Numbered from the stretch's first letter, positions 26,426 to 36,289 are shown. The stretch: DNA of 64,000 nucleotides from Propionispora hippei DSM 15287 (GCF_900141835.1 NZ_FQZD01000008.1:1-64000); one strand, 5' to 3'. Translations and numbers: made by a program. The notes: generated from the sequence alone by a model not told the origin.

Positions 26426-26809
26426 GTGGCTTTTCTTGTTGCGGTGGCCAGTGTTGATGGCAGGTATATTAACCGGCACTTTGCCACTACCGATAAGTTC
26501 TGGATTTTCAGACTCATGGAAGACCGGTTTTACCTGGATGACGTTCGTGATGTGGACAGACCGGCTTATGCCAACCACAAGGAAATGCTGCTTAATCTGC
26601 TGGAAGGCATTGCCGATTGTAATATGGTACTGGCACAGCAGATCGGTCCGGGAGCTGCCGTCATGCTGGGTTACCGGGGTATGGAGACTTATGTGGCCGA
26701 AGGAGAAATTGAGGCAGTGCTTAACCGTATTGCCTGGCTACAAAAAAAGAAACTGTATCGTACCAAACGCCGGACAGCGCAGTTTTCCGGCCTGGGACAA
26801 TACTGGTAG
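26426..26809 (+). CDS. NifX-like cofactor-binding protein
   Basis: A 127-residue protein of the dinitrogenase iron-molybdenum cofactor biosynthesis fold (NifX/NafY/NifB C-terminus). Visible are the N-terminal VAVASVDGRYINRHFATTDKFWIF, the CNMVLAQQIGPGAAVMLGYRGM core and VAEGEIEAVL. Such proteins carry NifB-derived cluster precursors to the apo-enzyme. GTG start with GGAGGTG 9 bases upstream. It ends the transporter transcript and supports the view that the locus assembles a NifB-type cofactor. Confidence 0.82.
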   Translation: MAFLVAVASVDGRYINRHFATTDKFWIFRLMEDRFYLDDVRDVDRPAYANHKEMLLNLLEGIADCNMVLAQQIGPGAAVMLGYRGMETYVAEGEIEAVLNRIAWLQKKKLYRTKRRTAQFSGLGQYW

Positions 26810-26856
26810 CCGTTAACACAACGCAGGGTATAAATTTATTAAGAGGAGGAGTTCCC

Positions 26857-27057
26857 ATGGGGTTGTTATATGATTTGACGATTGAGGCAGCCCGGCGTTC
26901 CCGCAGTTTACAAGAACAGCAGGCCCAATTACCGCCGCAAGAAAATAAAGATAACAGCAAACAGAGCCGTATTGCTGCTGAGAACGGGAGTTGCCGCAAG
27001 TCAGACAAAAAGGCAATCCCGGCAAAGATAAATGGATGGGTCAGCTTTGGCAAATAG
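26857..27057 (+). CDS. hypothetical protein of 66 residues
   Basis: Short frame with a good site (GAGGAGG) and ATG 26857. The sequence is polar and basic, with MGLLYDLTIEAARRSRSLQ at the start and no domain I recognise. It stops at TAG 27055-27057, and the same frame then continues as the tail of an O-acetylhomoserine sulfhydrylase. It may be a small real gene whose end was joined to that fragment, or debris. Confidence 0.4.
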   Translation: MGLLYDLTIEAARRSRSLQEQQAQLPPQENKDNSKQSRIAAENGSCRKSDKKAIPAKINGWVSFGK

Positions 27058-27245
<188 letters not shown>

Positions 27246-27329
27246 AGCCGAGGCTGACAGTACGCGCCGGCCACGTGACTTTTCGCAGGCCCGGAAGGTA
27301 ACTAACGGGAAAGGTGTGGCAGGGATAGC

Positions 27330-27435
27330 TTGTTTTCCGGTATGGTTTTCAGTATAATTTAATATAATAAAGGGACTGGTTGGTAAATATGCCAAAGGTC
27401 AGGTTAATTTTCTTTTGAACGTTAATCTGGCCTTT
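27330..27435 (+). promoter_or_regulatory. promoter and attenuator-like leader of nitroreductase gene
   Basis: TTGTTT at 27330-27335, 17-base spacer, TATAAT at 27353-27358. Downstream, 14-bp arms at 27394-27407 (AAAGGTCAGGTTAA) and 27422-27435 form a terminator-like hairpin ending in CCTTTT. Upstream CTGG and TTGG could pair with the left arm instead. It resembles the sulfur attenuators in layout but not in the UCAG motif. Confidence 0.5.
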
Positions 27436-27520
27436 TCCCCGTAAACGGAGGCATTGACCGGGAGAAACAACACAGCATGGCCGGATTGGAATCCCGGCAG
27501 GCGAGGAAGGATGGTCGGCA

Positions 27521-28042
27521 ATGAGTTTCTTGGAGTTGGCTAAAAAACGATATTCTGTACGCAAATATCAGGAAAAAACGGTGGAGGAAGACAAACTGCT
27601 GAAAATACTGGAAGCAGGCCGGGTGGCGCCCACCGCCGCCAACAAGCAGCCTCAGCGACTGGTGATCGTCAGAGAAAAGGAGGGCTTGGCAAGGCTGAAA
27701 AAAGGAGCCAATGTCTTTGGTGCGCCCCTGGCGATTATTGTCTGCGGCGAAAAACCGGCAGCCTGGGTTAGAAAGTACGATGGGAAAAACACGCTGGATA
27801 TTGATGCCTCCATAGTTACCACCCAGCTTATGCTGGAGGCAACGGAACTGGGGCTGGGGACCTTATGGGTATGCCATTTTGACCCGGTGGTAATCCACGA
27901 CGAATTTAAGCTGCCGAAAGATGTGGAGCCGATCAATATTCTGGCCATTGGCTACGCCGACGGCGATGCGGCTTCACCGGACCGACACGCGACGCAGCGC
28001 AAGCCATTAGAAGATATTGTGTTTTACGAAAGCTACCGCTAA
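27521..28042 (+). CDS. nitroreductase family flavoprotein
   Basis: A 173-residue FMN-dependent NAD(P)H oxidoreductase. N-terminal FLELAKKRYSVRKYQ gives the phosphate-binding Arg residues; APTAANKQPQR and LEATELGLGTLWVCHFD follow. Members reduce nitro groups, quinones or flavin; the physiological substrate is not evident. It lies in the sulfur locus between the OAH sulfhydrylase remnant and an alcohol dehydrogenase and ends at attenuator copy 9. Confidence 0.87.
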   Translation: MSFLELAKKRYSVRKYQEKTVEEDKLLKILEAGRVAPTAANKQPQRLVIVREKEGLARLKKGANVFGAPLAIIVCGEKPAAWVRKYDGKNTLDIDASIVTTQLMLEATELGLGTLWVCHFDPVVIHDEFKLPKDVEPINILAIGYADGDAASPDRHATQRKPLEDIVFYESYR

Positions 28043-28082
28043 AACGGATTTTCCTGCAGGATCTGGTCTACATAGACAAAGC

Positions 28083-28146
28083 AGGCTGAACAGAGAATGA
28101 AGGCTAACAGCCATGCCTTATGTAAGGACTGCTGTTAGCTTTTTTT
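28083..28146 (+). promoter_or_regulatory. sulfur attenuator copy 9 (after nitroreductase gene)
   Basis: AGGCUGAACAG, short loop, AUGAAGGCU at 28083-28105 is a weaker version of the motif. Its 3' side starts a terminator: AGGCTAACAGC (28101-28111) pairs with GCTGTTAGCT (28131-28140), with an inner CTTA/TAAG stem and seven T. It would end the nitroreductase transcript. Confidence 0.6.
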
Positions 28147-28203
28147 GCATCGTTATTTTACGGTTGCCACCGCGATAGCCTTTGTAAGCCCGGGAGTATT
28201 TTC

Positions 28204-28231
28204 TTGACAAAATCACTCCTGACTTTATAAT
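28204..28231 (+). promoter_or_regulatory. promoter of zinc alcohol dehydrogenase gene
   Basis: TTGACA at 28204-28209, 16-base spacer, TATAAT at 28226-28231. Confidence 0.85.
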
Positions 28232-28252
28232 GATAAGTAAAAAGAGTGTATT

Positions 28253-28311
28253 GGCTGATCAGAGCTACTGAAGGCTGCGATAATCCTAGTGGGATTGTCC
28301 TGGCCTTTTTT
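28253..28311 (+). promoter_or_regulatory. sulfur attenuator copy 10 (before alcohol dehydrogenase)
   Basis: GGCU-GA-UCAG, loop AGCUA, CUGA-A-GGCU (28253-28275). The overlapping terminator uses AAGGC with GCCTT and an inner AATCC/GGATT stem, followed by a T run. Confidence 0.75.
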
Positions 28312-28349
28312 TATTTTTACATTCATAGCGGATTAAGGGAGTGGTATGG

Positions 28350-29393
28350 GTGAGAGCATTGGTAAAACGGGAAACCGGCTATGGCCATTTACAGGTAGTG
28401 GATAAACAGGAACCGGAGCCCGGTCCGGGGCAGGTGAAAATCAAAGTGGCCTATGCCGCCATCTGCGGCACTGATTTACATACTTATGAAGGGAAATACA
28501 AAGTAGCCGTACCGGTAGCGCTGGGACACGAATTTTCCGGGGAAATCACCGCTCTCGGCGCAGGAGTTGCCGGCTTTCAGGTGGGTGACCGGGTGACGGC
28601 GGAAACAACAGCAGTCGCCTGTGGTGAATGCCGGTATTGCCAAACAAAACAGTATAACCTGTGCAGCCGGCGCCAGGGGATTGGTACCCAGGTAGACGGT
28701 GCGTTTGCCGAATATCTGGTGATCCGGGCGGCAAGCGTTCATAAGCTGCCGGAAAACGTTAGCTTTTTAGCCGCGTCGATGACCGAAGCAGTGGCTTGCG
28801 CTCATCATATTGCCACTAAAGCCGGCGTGCAGCCGGGGGATGTGGCAGTGGTACTGGGACCGGGGCCGATCGGTCTGCTGACGGCGCAAATGGCCCGCCG
28901 CCTTGGTGCTCAGGTGATTATCGCCGGTTTGTCGCAAGATAGGGTCAGACTGGAAAAAGCGCGGGAGGTAGGGATAAACCAGGCCGTGGATATTGAGCGG
29001 CAGGATCTGCGGCAGCTTGTGGTCGATGCGACGGCGGGTTATGGGGCAGATATCGTGTTTGAGTGTACCGGGGCGCCGCCTTCGGTGGCTATGGGACTGG
29101 AGCTTCTGCGCAAGCAGGGAACTTACGTGCAGGCCGGAGTTTTTCCCACAGCCGAGCTGCCGGCCGACTTTGACAAGATCATTCAAAAGGAACTGCGGAT
29201 TATTGGCAGCCGCAGCCAGAATCCGTTTGACTGGGAACCATCCCTTCAACTAATCAGTGAAGGCGCTGTAAAAACGCAGGAACTGGTTTCCCATCAATTT
29301 ACGCTCGCTGAATGGGATAAGGCCTATGCGGTGATCAAACAGGGACAAGCTATAAAAGTGGTGCTGGTACCTGGGCGGGAAATGGAGGCATAA
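28350..29393 (+). CDS. zinc-dependent alcohol dehydrogenase (MDR family)
   Basis: A 347-residue medium-chain dehydrogenase. Catalytic zinc site: CGTDLHTY and GHEFSG; structural zinc cysteines: CGECRYCQTKQYNLC; dinucleotide-binding VLGPGPIGLLTAQMARRLGAQ. It resembles sorbitol or threonine dehydrogenase relatives; the substrate is unknown but could be an alcohol produced by cleaving a methylthio-alcohol. GTG 28350 is chosen because AAGGGAG lies 8 bases upstream and the next residues (MRALVKRE) are family-like. It is controlled by attenuator copy 10. Confidence 0.87.
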   Translation: MRALVKRETGYGHLQVVDKQEPEPGPGQVKIKVAYAAICGTDLHTYEGKYKVAVPVALGHEFSGEITALGAGVAGFQVGDRVTAETTAVACGECRYCQTKQYNLCSRRQGIGTQVDGAFAEYLVIRAASVHKLPENVSFLAASMTEAVACAHHIATKAGVQPGDVAVVLGPGPIGLLTAQMARRLGAQVIIAGLSQDRVRLEKAREVGINQAVDIERQDLRQLVVDATAGYGADIVFECTGAPPSVAMGLELLRKQGTYVQAGVFPTAELPADFDKIIQKELRIIGSRSQNPFDWEPSLQLISEGAVKTQELVSHQFTLAEWDKAYAVIKQGQAIKVVLVPGREMEA

Positions 29394-29397
29394 CCTC

Positions 29398-29426
29398 TTG
29401 ACAGTGATTTGCTTCTGCGGTAGAAT
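29398..29426 (+). promoter_or_regulatory. promoter of SAM-riboswitch transcript 1
   Basis: TTGACA at 29398-29403, 17-base spacer, TAGAAT at 29421-29426; the SAM riboswitch starts about 33 bases later. Confidence 0.8.
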
Positions 29427-29458
29427 GAAAAACAATATACATCTACATAACGTTAAAT

Positions 29459-29563
29459 TCTCTTATTTAGAGTGGTCGAGGGACTGGCCCGATGACACCC
29501 GGCAACCGGCAGCAATGCAGTGGTGCTAACTCCAGCAGGAATGATTTCCTGGAAGATGAGGGA
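29459..29563 (+). ncRNA. SAM-I riboswitch (S box) 1
   Basis: Core sequences GAGGGACTGGCCC, GATGACACCCGGCAACC and the GCAATGCAGTGGTGCTAA kink-turn and pseudoknot segments match the S box. P1 is formed by 29459-29466 with 29556-29563. Binding of S-adenosylmethionine favours the terminator at 29583-29611, shutting off the downstream cystathionine gamma-synthase-type gene. Confidence 0.95.
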
Positions 29564-29582
29564 AGGGTATTTTATAACAGTA

Positions 29583-29611
29583 AAACCCCTTTCTGCGGAG
29601 AGGGGTTTTTA
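29583..29611 (+). terminator. expression-platform terminator of SAM riboswitch 1
   Basis: AACCCCT paired with AGGGGTT around TTCTGCGG, followed by T residues. Confidence 0.88.
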
Positions 29612-29668
29612 TTATGCCGGAAGGGATAATAAAAATAATTTACGATTTTAGTTTAAATGGGGGATATT

Positions 29669-30811
29669 ATGAAACTGAGTACAAAAATAGTTCATTGCGG
29701 CGTGGGGGCCGACCCGCGCACCGGTGCGATCAGCACACCAATTTATCAAAATGCCACCTTTCGCCATCCGGCGTTAGGAGAAAGCACCGGCTATGATTAT
29801 TCCCGTTCCCAGAATCCAACCAGGGAAGCGGTTGAGAAGGCTATTACCGACCTGGAAGGCGGTGCTGCCGGCTATGTCTTTGCATCAGGCATGGCCGCTG
29901 TGACGGCGGTATTGTTGTTATATAAGCCGGGCAGTCATTTTATCGTTACCGAAGATTGTTATGGCGGTACCTATCGCGTGTTGGACCAGATTTTCGCCAA
30001 TCTGGGTTTTACGGTGAGCTTTATTGACAGCAGCAATCTGACAGAAGTCCAGGAGTCAATTCAAAAAAATACGGCGGCCATTTTAATTGAAACGCCGACC
30101 AATCCGCTGATGAAAATTGCCGATATCAAAGCGATTGCCTGTATGGCGGCGCAGCGTGATATTCATACGATTGTGGATAATACTTTCTTATCCCCCTATT
30201 TCCAACAGCCCTTACTTCTGGGGGCGGACATTGTCATCCACAGTGGGACAAAATATTTGTCAGGCCATAATGATACCGTTTGTGGTGCCGTCGTTGCCCG
30301 CACTGCGGAGCTGGGGGAACGGATACGGTTCATCCAGAACTCAACCGGCAGCATTCTGGGACCGCAGGATAGCTGGCTGCTGCTGCGGGGCATTAAAACG
30401 CTGGCTTTACGTATGGAAAAACACAGTGCCAATGCGCTTACCATTGCCAAATGGCTGCAAACTCAGCCGCAAGTCAAACAAGTCTATTATCCCGGCCTGG
30501 AAGATCATCCGGGTAAAGCTATTCAGGATGCCCAGGCCTCCGGTTATGGTGGCATGCTTTCTTTTGATGTGGCCTGTCCTTCGCTGGTTCCACAGGTGCT
30601 GTCCCGGGTCAGGCTGATTCAGTTCGCCGAAAGTCTGGGCGGCGTGGAATCTTTGATTACCTTCCCGGCTGTTCAGACACACGCTGATGTGCCGCCCGAG
30701 GTTCGGGACCGGCTGGGGGTTTCGGACTGCCTTTTGCGGTTTTCCGTAGGGATTGAGGATGTGGAAGATCTAATTGAGGATTTGCGGCAGGCGTTGCATA
30801 ATAAAGGGTAA
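29669..30811 (+). CDS. cystathionine gamma-synthase/lyase family PLP enzyme
   Basis: A 380-residue Cys/Met-metabolism enzyme. N-terminal TKIVHCGVGADPRTGAISTPIYQNATF, the PLP lysine in SGTKYLSGHND and C-terminal LRFSVGIEDVEDLIEDL are diagnostic. It should join O-acyl-homoserine with cysteine, or act as a lyase on cystathionine or homocysteine; sequence alone does not separate these. Control by a SAM-I riboswitch places it in methionine synthesis. ATG 29669 follows a GGGGG stretch; an ATG at 29657 precedes that stretch and has no site of its own. Confidence 0.88.
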   Translation: MKLSTKIVHCGVGADPRTGAISTPIYQNATFRHPALGESTGYDYSRSQNPTREAVEKAITDLEGGAAGYVFASGMAAVTAVLLLYKPGSHFIVTEDCYGGTYRVLDQIFANLGFTVSFIDSSNLTEVQESIQKNTAAILIETPTNPLMKIADIKAIACMAAQRDIHTIVDNTFLSPYFQQPLLLGADIVIHSGTKYLSGHNDTVCGAVVARTAELGERIRFIQNSTGSILGPQDSWLLLRGIKTLALRMEKHSANALTIAKWLQTQPQVKQVYYPGLEDHPGKAIQDAQASGYGGMLSFDVACPSLVPQVLSRVRLIQFAESLGGVESLITFPAVQTHADVPPEVRDRLGVSDCLLRFSVGIEDVEDLIEDLRQALHNKG

Positions 30812-31017
30812 CGGCCGGAAGAAATGGAGAAAACTAGTGCTCCATCAACTTTGAAAGTGCAAATTAAATTTGCGGAGATTTTTTCGACTGGCAAGGAAGT
30901 AAAACCGCAGGAATAGCAGTCCCTACTGCAAGATTTTGCCGACGCAGCCGGGCGGAAAAAGATCCGTCAGGATGCGCAGTGTGAATTAATCAGCGGTTAC
31001 CTAATGGCAAAAAAATC
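30812..31017. other. gap after cystathionine gamma-synthase gene; possible 30-codon frame
   Basis: About 200 bases before the next promoter. A frame from ATG 30824 to TAG 30916 encodes 30 residues (starting MEKTSAPSTL) with only a weak ribosome site, so it is not called as a gene. Nothing else is evident. Confidence 0.3.
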
Positions 31018-31046
31018 TTGACATCGCCTGTCATTGGTACTATCAT
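31018..31046 (+). promoter_or_regulatory. promoter of second cysteine synthase gene
   Basis: TTGACA at 31018-31023, 17-base spacer, TATCAT at 31041-31046. Confidence 0.8.
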
Positions 31047-31072
31047 GTAAGTAACAAGTTGGTTTGAATGGT

Positions 31073-31134
31073 AGGCTGATCAGAAAAACTGAAGGCCAAA
31101 GGAGATGCTTGCTGCAGCTTCTTTGGCCTTTTTT
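31073..31134 (+). promoter_or_regulatory. sulfur attenuator copy 11 (before cysK)
   Basis: GGCU-GA-UCAG, loop AAAAA, CUGA-A-GGCC from 31073. AAGGCCAAAG pairs with CTTTGGCCTT in the overlapping terminator, then six T. The 150 bases between it and cysK hold no other clear structure. Confidence 0.75.
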
Positions 31135-31285
31135 GTTTATGTGGCGTTTCCTGACCATACCGACAGCGGCTTATACGCCGGATCAAACTAAAAATTTGGT
31201 ATGGGCCGTATTTGTCCGTGCATAACTATAACTTGGGTTTGATACATTATCATGTAAATTTAAAATATAAACGGGGGTATTTACT

Positions 31286-32218
31286 ATGTCACGTATTGTA
31301 AAGAATTTAACCGAATTAATCGGTAACACTCCGCTGTTGGAATTTGACAACTACCGTAAGGCCAGAGGGTATGAGGCAGCTGTTATTGCCAAGTTGGAAT
31401 ATTTTAATCCCTTGGGCAGCGTGAAAGACCGGATCGGCTATGCCATGATCGCCGATGCGGAAGAAAAAGGCCTGCTTGACAAAGATACTTTAATTGTTGA
31501 ACCTACCAGCGGCAATACCGGTGTAGGGCTGGCTTTTGTCGCAGCGGCTAAGGGCTACAAATTGGTGCTGACCATGCCGGAAACTATGAGTATTGAAAGA
31601 AGAAAGCTGCTTAAAGCGCTAGGTGCCGAACTTGTTTTAACGCCGGGCGCGGAAGGTATGAAGGGGGCTATTAAAAAGGCCGAAGAAATTGTGGCGGAAA
31701 ACCCGAAGGCCTTTATTCCCCAGCAGTTTAAAAATCCGGCTAATCCGGCTATTCACCGCAAGACCACGGCTGAAGAAATTTGGCGCGATACCGACGGCAA
31801 GGTTGATATTTTTGTCGGCGGTGTAGGTACGGGCGGCACCATTACCGGTGTTGGCGAAGTATTGAAGCAAAAAAATCCTAACGTTAAAATTGTAGCGGTT
31901 GAACCGAAGGATTCGCCTGTTTTGTCGGGCGGTAAACCGGGACCCCATAAAATTCAGGGTATCGGCGCCGGGTTCGTGCCGGACGTGTTTAATAAAGACG
32001 TCATTGATGAAATTATTCCGGTAAGCAATGAGGATGCTTTTGCTACTGGCCGGGAACTGGCCAGAACCGAAGGCCTGCTGGTCGGTATTTCCAGTGGTGC
32101 GGCAGCTTATGCGGCAACTCAACTGGCTTTACGTCCGGAAAATAAAGGTAAAACCATTGTGGTGCTCTTGCCGGATACCGGTGAACGGTATCTGTCGACA
32201 AGTTTATTTGAAGAATAA
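31286..32218 (+). CDS. cysK: cysteine synthase (O-acetylserine sulfhydrylase), copy 2
   Basis: PLP enzyme of 310 residues that makes cysteine from O-acetylserine and sulfide. PLP lysine in LGSVKDRIG, loop [19 protein letters not shown] and the C-terminal [14 protein letters not shown] are intact. Close relative of the copy at 22493. It has its own promoter and attenuator and is followed by attenuator copy 12, acting as terminator. It is likely the general cysteine synthase, while the other copy is tied to the nitrogenase-like enzyme. Confidence 0.93.
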   Translation: MSRIVKNLTELIGNTPLLEFDNYRKARGYEAAVIAKLEYFNPLGSVKDRIGYAMIADAEEKGLLDKDTLIVEPTSGNTGVGLAFVAAAKGYKLVLTMPETMSIERRKLLKALGAELVLTPGAEGMKGAIKKAEEIVAENPKAFIPQQFKNPANPAIHRKTTAEEIWRDTDGKVDIFVGGVGTGGTITGVGEVLKQKNPNVKIVAVEPKDSPVLSGGKPGPHKIQGIGAGFVPDVFNKDVIDEIIPVSNEDAFATGRELARTEGLLVGISSGAAAYAATQLALRPENKGKTIVVLLPDTGERYLSTSLFEE

Positions 32219-32228
32219 TAGTAGGCTC

Positions 32229-32292
32229 GGCTGATCGGACATAACGAAGGCTGGAGTTTGCACTACGACGGCGCAAACTCCAGCCTTATTTC
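32229..32292 (+). promoter_or_regulatory. sulfur attenuator copy 12 (after cysK)
   Basis: GGCU-GA-UCG, 7-base loop, CGA-A-GGCU (32229-32252): the stem reads UCG/CGA, a compensatory variant. The overlapping terminator has 14 perfect pairs, AAGGCTGGAGTTTG (32247-32260) with its complement at 32274-32287, then TTATTT. It would end the cysK transcript; no gene start follows before the next promoter at 32458. Confidence 0.72.
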
Positions 32293-32457
32293 TATACCGG
32301 TGGCCGGCTCTCGCAAGAGGTTCTGCTTTTCCCTCTTATTTTAAGAACGGCTACCGGGAATGGCATGATTCAAACTTACCGGACATATACTACCTGTAAG
32401 CAGCTTAGCGTGCGCTGAGACAGAAAACTGGTCTGCTTGCTTGGCGGTAAATAGTTA

Positions 32458-32486
32458 TTGACACTGTTATTACCCTATGATACTAT
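32458..32486 (+). promoter_or_regulatory. promoter of SAM-riboswitch transcript 2
   Basis: TTGACA at 32458-32463, 17-base spacer, TACTAT at 32481-32486. Confidence 0.85.
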
Positions 32487-32508
32487 TTCATATAAGTTGA
32501 TAAAGTAG

Positions 32509-32612
32509 CTCTTATCCAGAGAGGTCGAGGGACTGGCCCGAAGAAACCCGGCAACCGGCAGCAATGCAGTGGTGCTAATTCCAGCAGGATAATTAATCCT
32601 GGCGATGAGAGG
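32509..32612 (+). ncRNA. SAM-I riboswitch (S box) 2
   Basis: GAGGTCGAGGGACTGGCCC, GAAACCCGGCAACC and GCAATGCAGTGGTGCTAA segments match the S box and copy 1. P1: 32509-32516 with 32604-32611. It controls a terminator at 32626 before two small YezD-like genes. Confidence 0.95.
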
Positions 32613-32625
32613 AAAGTATGACCCC

Positions 32626-32650
32626 AAACCCTTTCCTTGGAAAGGGTTTT
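32626..32650 (+). terminator. expression-platform terminator of SAM riboswitch 2
   Basis: AAACCCTTTCC and GGAAAGGGTTT with a TT loop, followed by T residues. Confidence 0.88.
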
Positions 32651-32696
32651 CTTAGTTTCAACCCGGCCGATACAAACTGCTTATAGAGGTGTGAGC

Positions 32697-32870
32697 ATGG
32701 CAAATACAAAAAAGAACGCAAGTGCGGTGCAGCAAGAAGTTGTGCCCCAGTCGGTTATGGACCAAATTGAAAAGGTTATTAATAGCACATTGCACGGTTC
32801 AGTTACCTTAATCGTCCAGGACTCCCGTATTATCCAGATTGAGCGGGTCGAGAAAATTAGATTATGCTGA
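32697..32870 (+). CDS. YezD/DUF2292 small protein
   Basis: A 57-residue protein with one DUF2292 unit: LHGSVTLIVQDSRIIQIERVEKIRL at the C-terminus. Start ATG 32697 with AGAGGTG upstream; the longer frame reaches back into the riboswitch terminator. It is the first gene behind SAM riboswitch 2, so it is expressed when methionine or SAM is low. The biochemical role of the family is unknown. Confidence 0.72.
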   Translation: MANTKKNASAVQQEVVPQSVMDQIEKVINSTLHGSVTLIVQDSRIIQIERVEKIRLC

Positions 32871-32927
32871 TACGATAAAGGCAATGGAAAAGATATAGTT
32901 AGCAGCGGGGGGAGGCGGCGAGGATTT

Positions 32928-33134
32928 ATGCCTGCAAAAAAGGAAGCAGTTTCACAGGAGGCGGCCAATCAGGCTAAATCGCAGGCTTTGCGCAAACGGA
33001 TCGCAGAGGCTGTGGACGGACTGAAATTTGGCCAGGTGGTCATTGTGATCAAGGACGGCAAGGTCACCCAGCTTGACCGGACCGAAAAACAGCGGTTTAC
33101 CGGTGTTGAAGGGATTTATGGTGACGGAATATAA
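32928..33134 (+). CDS. YezD/DUF2292 small protein, second
   Basis: A 68-residue protein: FGQVVIVIKDGKVTQLDRTEKQRF, ending EGIYGDGI, close to the C-terminal domain of the tandem protein at 10464-10880. It lies 57 bases after the previous YezD gene and shares its riboswitch-controlled transcript. No transmembrane or signal segment. Confidence 0.75.
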   Translation: MPAKKEAVSQEAANQAKSQALRKRIAEAVDGLKFGQVVIVIKDGKVTQLDRTEKQRFTGVEGIYGDGI

Positions 33135-33204
33135 CGATAAACCGATAAAATATTACAGGCGGCGGGGACTGGCCGAGGCCGGGCAAAGACTGGTAAAAAA
33201 AGGC

Positions 33205-33233
33205 TTGACTTGCTGAGGGCTTCATGGTATTTT
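33205..33233 (+). promoter_or_regulatory. promoter of O-acetylhomoserine sulfhydrylase gene
   Basis: TTGACT at 33205-33210, 17-base spacer, TATTTT at 33228-33233. Confidence 0.72.
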
Positions 33234-33256
33234 ATAACAAAAGAAGATAGTGAATA

Positions 33257-33316
33257 AGCTGATCAGAAAGACTGAAGGCTAAGGAAACACCTCGAGTGCT
33301 TTCCTTGGCTTTTTTA
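33257..33316 (+). promoter_or_regulatory. sulfur attenuator copy 13 (before O-acetylhomoserine sulfhydrylase)
   Basis: AGCU-GA-UCAG, loop AAAGA, CUGA-A-GGCU (33257-33280). AGGCTAAGGAA pairs with TTCCTTGGCT in the overlapping terminator, then six T. The gene starts 40 bases later. Confidence 0.75.
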
Positions 33317-33340
33317 TTATCACAACAATATAGCGAATAG

Positions 33341-34642
<1,302 letters not shown>

Positions 34643-34662
34643 CATTGTTTCTTGGTTTTTCA

Positions 34663-34750
34663 TTGACAAAAAGAGAACATTTCGCTAGAATTTAGAATAT
34701 AAATTTTGGCAAAGGAGCCATTTCTCTAAGGGGAGAAGTGGCTCTATTTT
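34663..34750 (+). promoter_or_regulatory. promoter and attenuator-like leader of the chemoreceptor-like gene
   Basis: TTGACA at 34663-34668, 17-base spacer, TAGAAT at 34686-34691. A terminator-like hairpin follows (34715-34726 with 34733-34744, then a T run). A small competing pairing TGGC (34706-34709) with GCCA (34717-34720) is possible. The UCAG motif is absent. Confidence 0.6.
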
Positions 34751-34768
34751 TTTGAGGAGGCGGCGACG

Positions 34769-36232
34769 ATGCGGTGGTTTAGCAGCAAGGGGTTACAGCA
34801 ATTAGCCGAACAGACGAGTCAATATGCAGCCGGGAATATAGCAGGCGAGTTAAAGCCGGAGGAGTATCCGAAGGAGCTGCAGCCACTGGCTGGGCATATT
34901 CAGGCCATGGCGGAGATGATCCGCAGCTTTACTCAGGAGTCGCAGGTGGCGTCCAGCCAGGTGATGGCCGCCGTAAAACAGGTTAACAAGGCCATTGTCA
35001 ATGCCGATACGCTGGGCGGTAAGATTCATCAGGAGACTGCCGGCACGCAGAAGCTGGCCGCCAGTCTCCTGAACGGAGCCTCCCAGGCCAAACAGGAAAT
35101 CGAACAGGTGGTCCAGACGGCGCAAACCATTACGCAGGTGGCCGGCGGTATTCATCAGGACAGCATTAAAACCAGGCATACCGCCGAGCAAGGCTGCCAG
35201 GCAGTGCTGGAGGCATCGGACGCGATGACAGCCATTCAGCAGTCCTCGACCAGAATTGAAGCCTGTATCCAGAATCTAACCAAAATGGCGCGGGAAATTG
35301 ACAGTTTTCTGGGCGCCATTCAGGGAATATCCACGCAAACTAATCTCTTGTCCCTGAACGCCGCCATTGAGGCGGCCCGGGCCGGCGAGCACGGCCGGGG
35401 CTTCGCTGTGGTGGCCCAGGAAATACAGAAGCTGTCCGAAGCCAGTGCCACAGCCGCTTCATCGGCCAATGGCCTGTTGGCCCAAATTGACGAAGGCGTG
35501 GCTGCTGCCGCTGCCGCTGTCGAGGAAGGGGCTAAGTCGGTGGAAAACGGCGTCAAGGCGATGCAGGAAGCTGACGGCAGTCTGAAGGAAATCCTGGCGG
35601 CCAGCTCCCAAATTGAAGATCAACTGTCGGAAGCCAGCGCGGCCCGGCAATCACAGTTGGCCGCAACCACCGGCGCCTCGGATACGTTGAATGACATGGC
35701 CCAGATGTGCGAACAGGCGGCGCTCCATATTGATGAAGTGGTCGGTTCTATTGCCGATCAGGAGCGCCATCTGGCGGAAACACGCAACATGGGTAATTTG
35801 CTGGCCAAGGTCGCCAAGTCGTTGGTGGATACAACCCAGAAGATCACTTTGGTAACTATCAGCCCGGAGATGCAAAACCAGATTCAGCGTTTAAAGGAGC
35901 AGCTGACTGCCCTTGCCCGGGAACAGTCGCTGCTCAGTCTGGAGCCGGCCGTACATAAAACGGTGTTGTCCGGCTTTTTACAAACCCATGCTAACCTGGA
36001 AGCCATTTGGAGCAACAATCTGGAGGGCGAGTTTATTGTTTCCCTGCCACCGGCCGGCATTGCCAATGCCGGATCGCGGGAATGGTTCCAGGAAGCGGCG
36101 GAGGGAAAAATCTATGTGTCGGCTGCCTATGTGTCGGCCATATCCCACAAGCCCTGCGTCACCATCGCCGTGCCGATCAGCGGCGCCGGTGGCCGTATCG
36201 GTGTGCTGGGGGCCGATGTAAGTGTAGCCTGA
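34769..36232 (+). CDS. soluble methyl-accepting chemotaxis-like protein with C-terminal Cache-like domain
   Basis: A 487-residue protein with no membrane span. Residues about 50-340 are a long coiled coil containing the MCP signalling hairpin ([34 protein letters not shown], near 190-225). The last 100 residues ([36 protein letters not shown]...GVLGADVSV) resemble the second half of a Cache sensor, placed after rather than before the signalling domain. It would sense a cytoplasmic ligand or partner. GGAGGCGGCGACG precedes the ATG. It follows the sulfur locus behind its own promoter and hairpin leader; a terminator follows. Confidence 0.82.
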   Translation: MRWFSSKGLQQLAEQTSQYAAGNIAGELKPEEYPKELQPLAGHIQAMAEMIRSFTQESQVASSQVMAAVKQVNKAIVNADTLGGKIHQETAGTQKLAASLLNGASQAKQEIEQVVQTAQTITQVAGGIHQDSIKTRHTAEQGCQAVLEASDAMTAIQQSSTRIEACIQNLTKMAREIDSFLGAIQGISTQTNLLSLNAAIEAARAGEHGRGFAVVAQEIQKLSEASATAASSANGLLAQIDEGVAAAAAAVEEGAKSVENGVKAMQEADGSLKEILAASSQIEDQLSEASAARQSQLAATTGASDTLNDMAQMCEQAALHIDEVVGSIADQERHLAETRNMGNLLAKVAKSLVDTTQKITLVTISPEMQNQIQRLKEQLTALAREQSLLSLEPAVHKTVLSGFLQTHANLEAIWSNNLEGEFIVSLPPAGIANAGSREWFQEAAEGKIYVSAAYVSAISHKPCVTIAVPISGAGGRIGVLGADVSVA

Positions 36233-36246
36233 TTTTTCAGCGAGAG

Positions 36247-36289
36247 CAGAGGTAGCCGCGCGAAAACGCGTCCTAATACCTCTGTTTTT
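36247..36289 (+). terminator. terminator after chemoreceptor-like gene
   Basis: CAGAGGTA (36247-36254) with TACCTCTG (36277-36284), an inner GCG/CGC stem, and TTTTT. Confidence 0.8.

Noticed and set aside
27055-27057. TAG read through as pyrrolysine between the 66-residue frame and the sulfhydrylase tail
   Set aside because: The downstream part is only the last 62 residues of a 428-residue enzyme without catalytic residues; the joined product would have no sensible fold.
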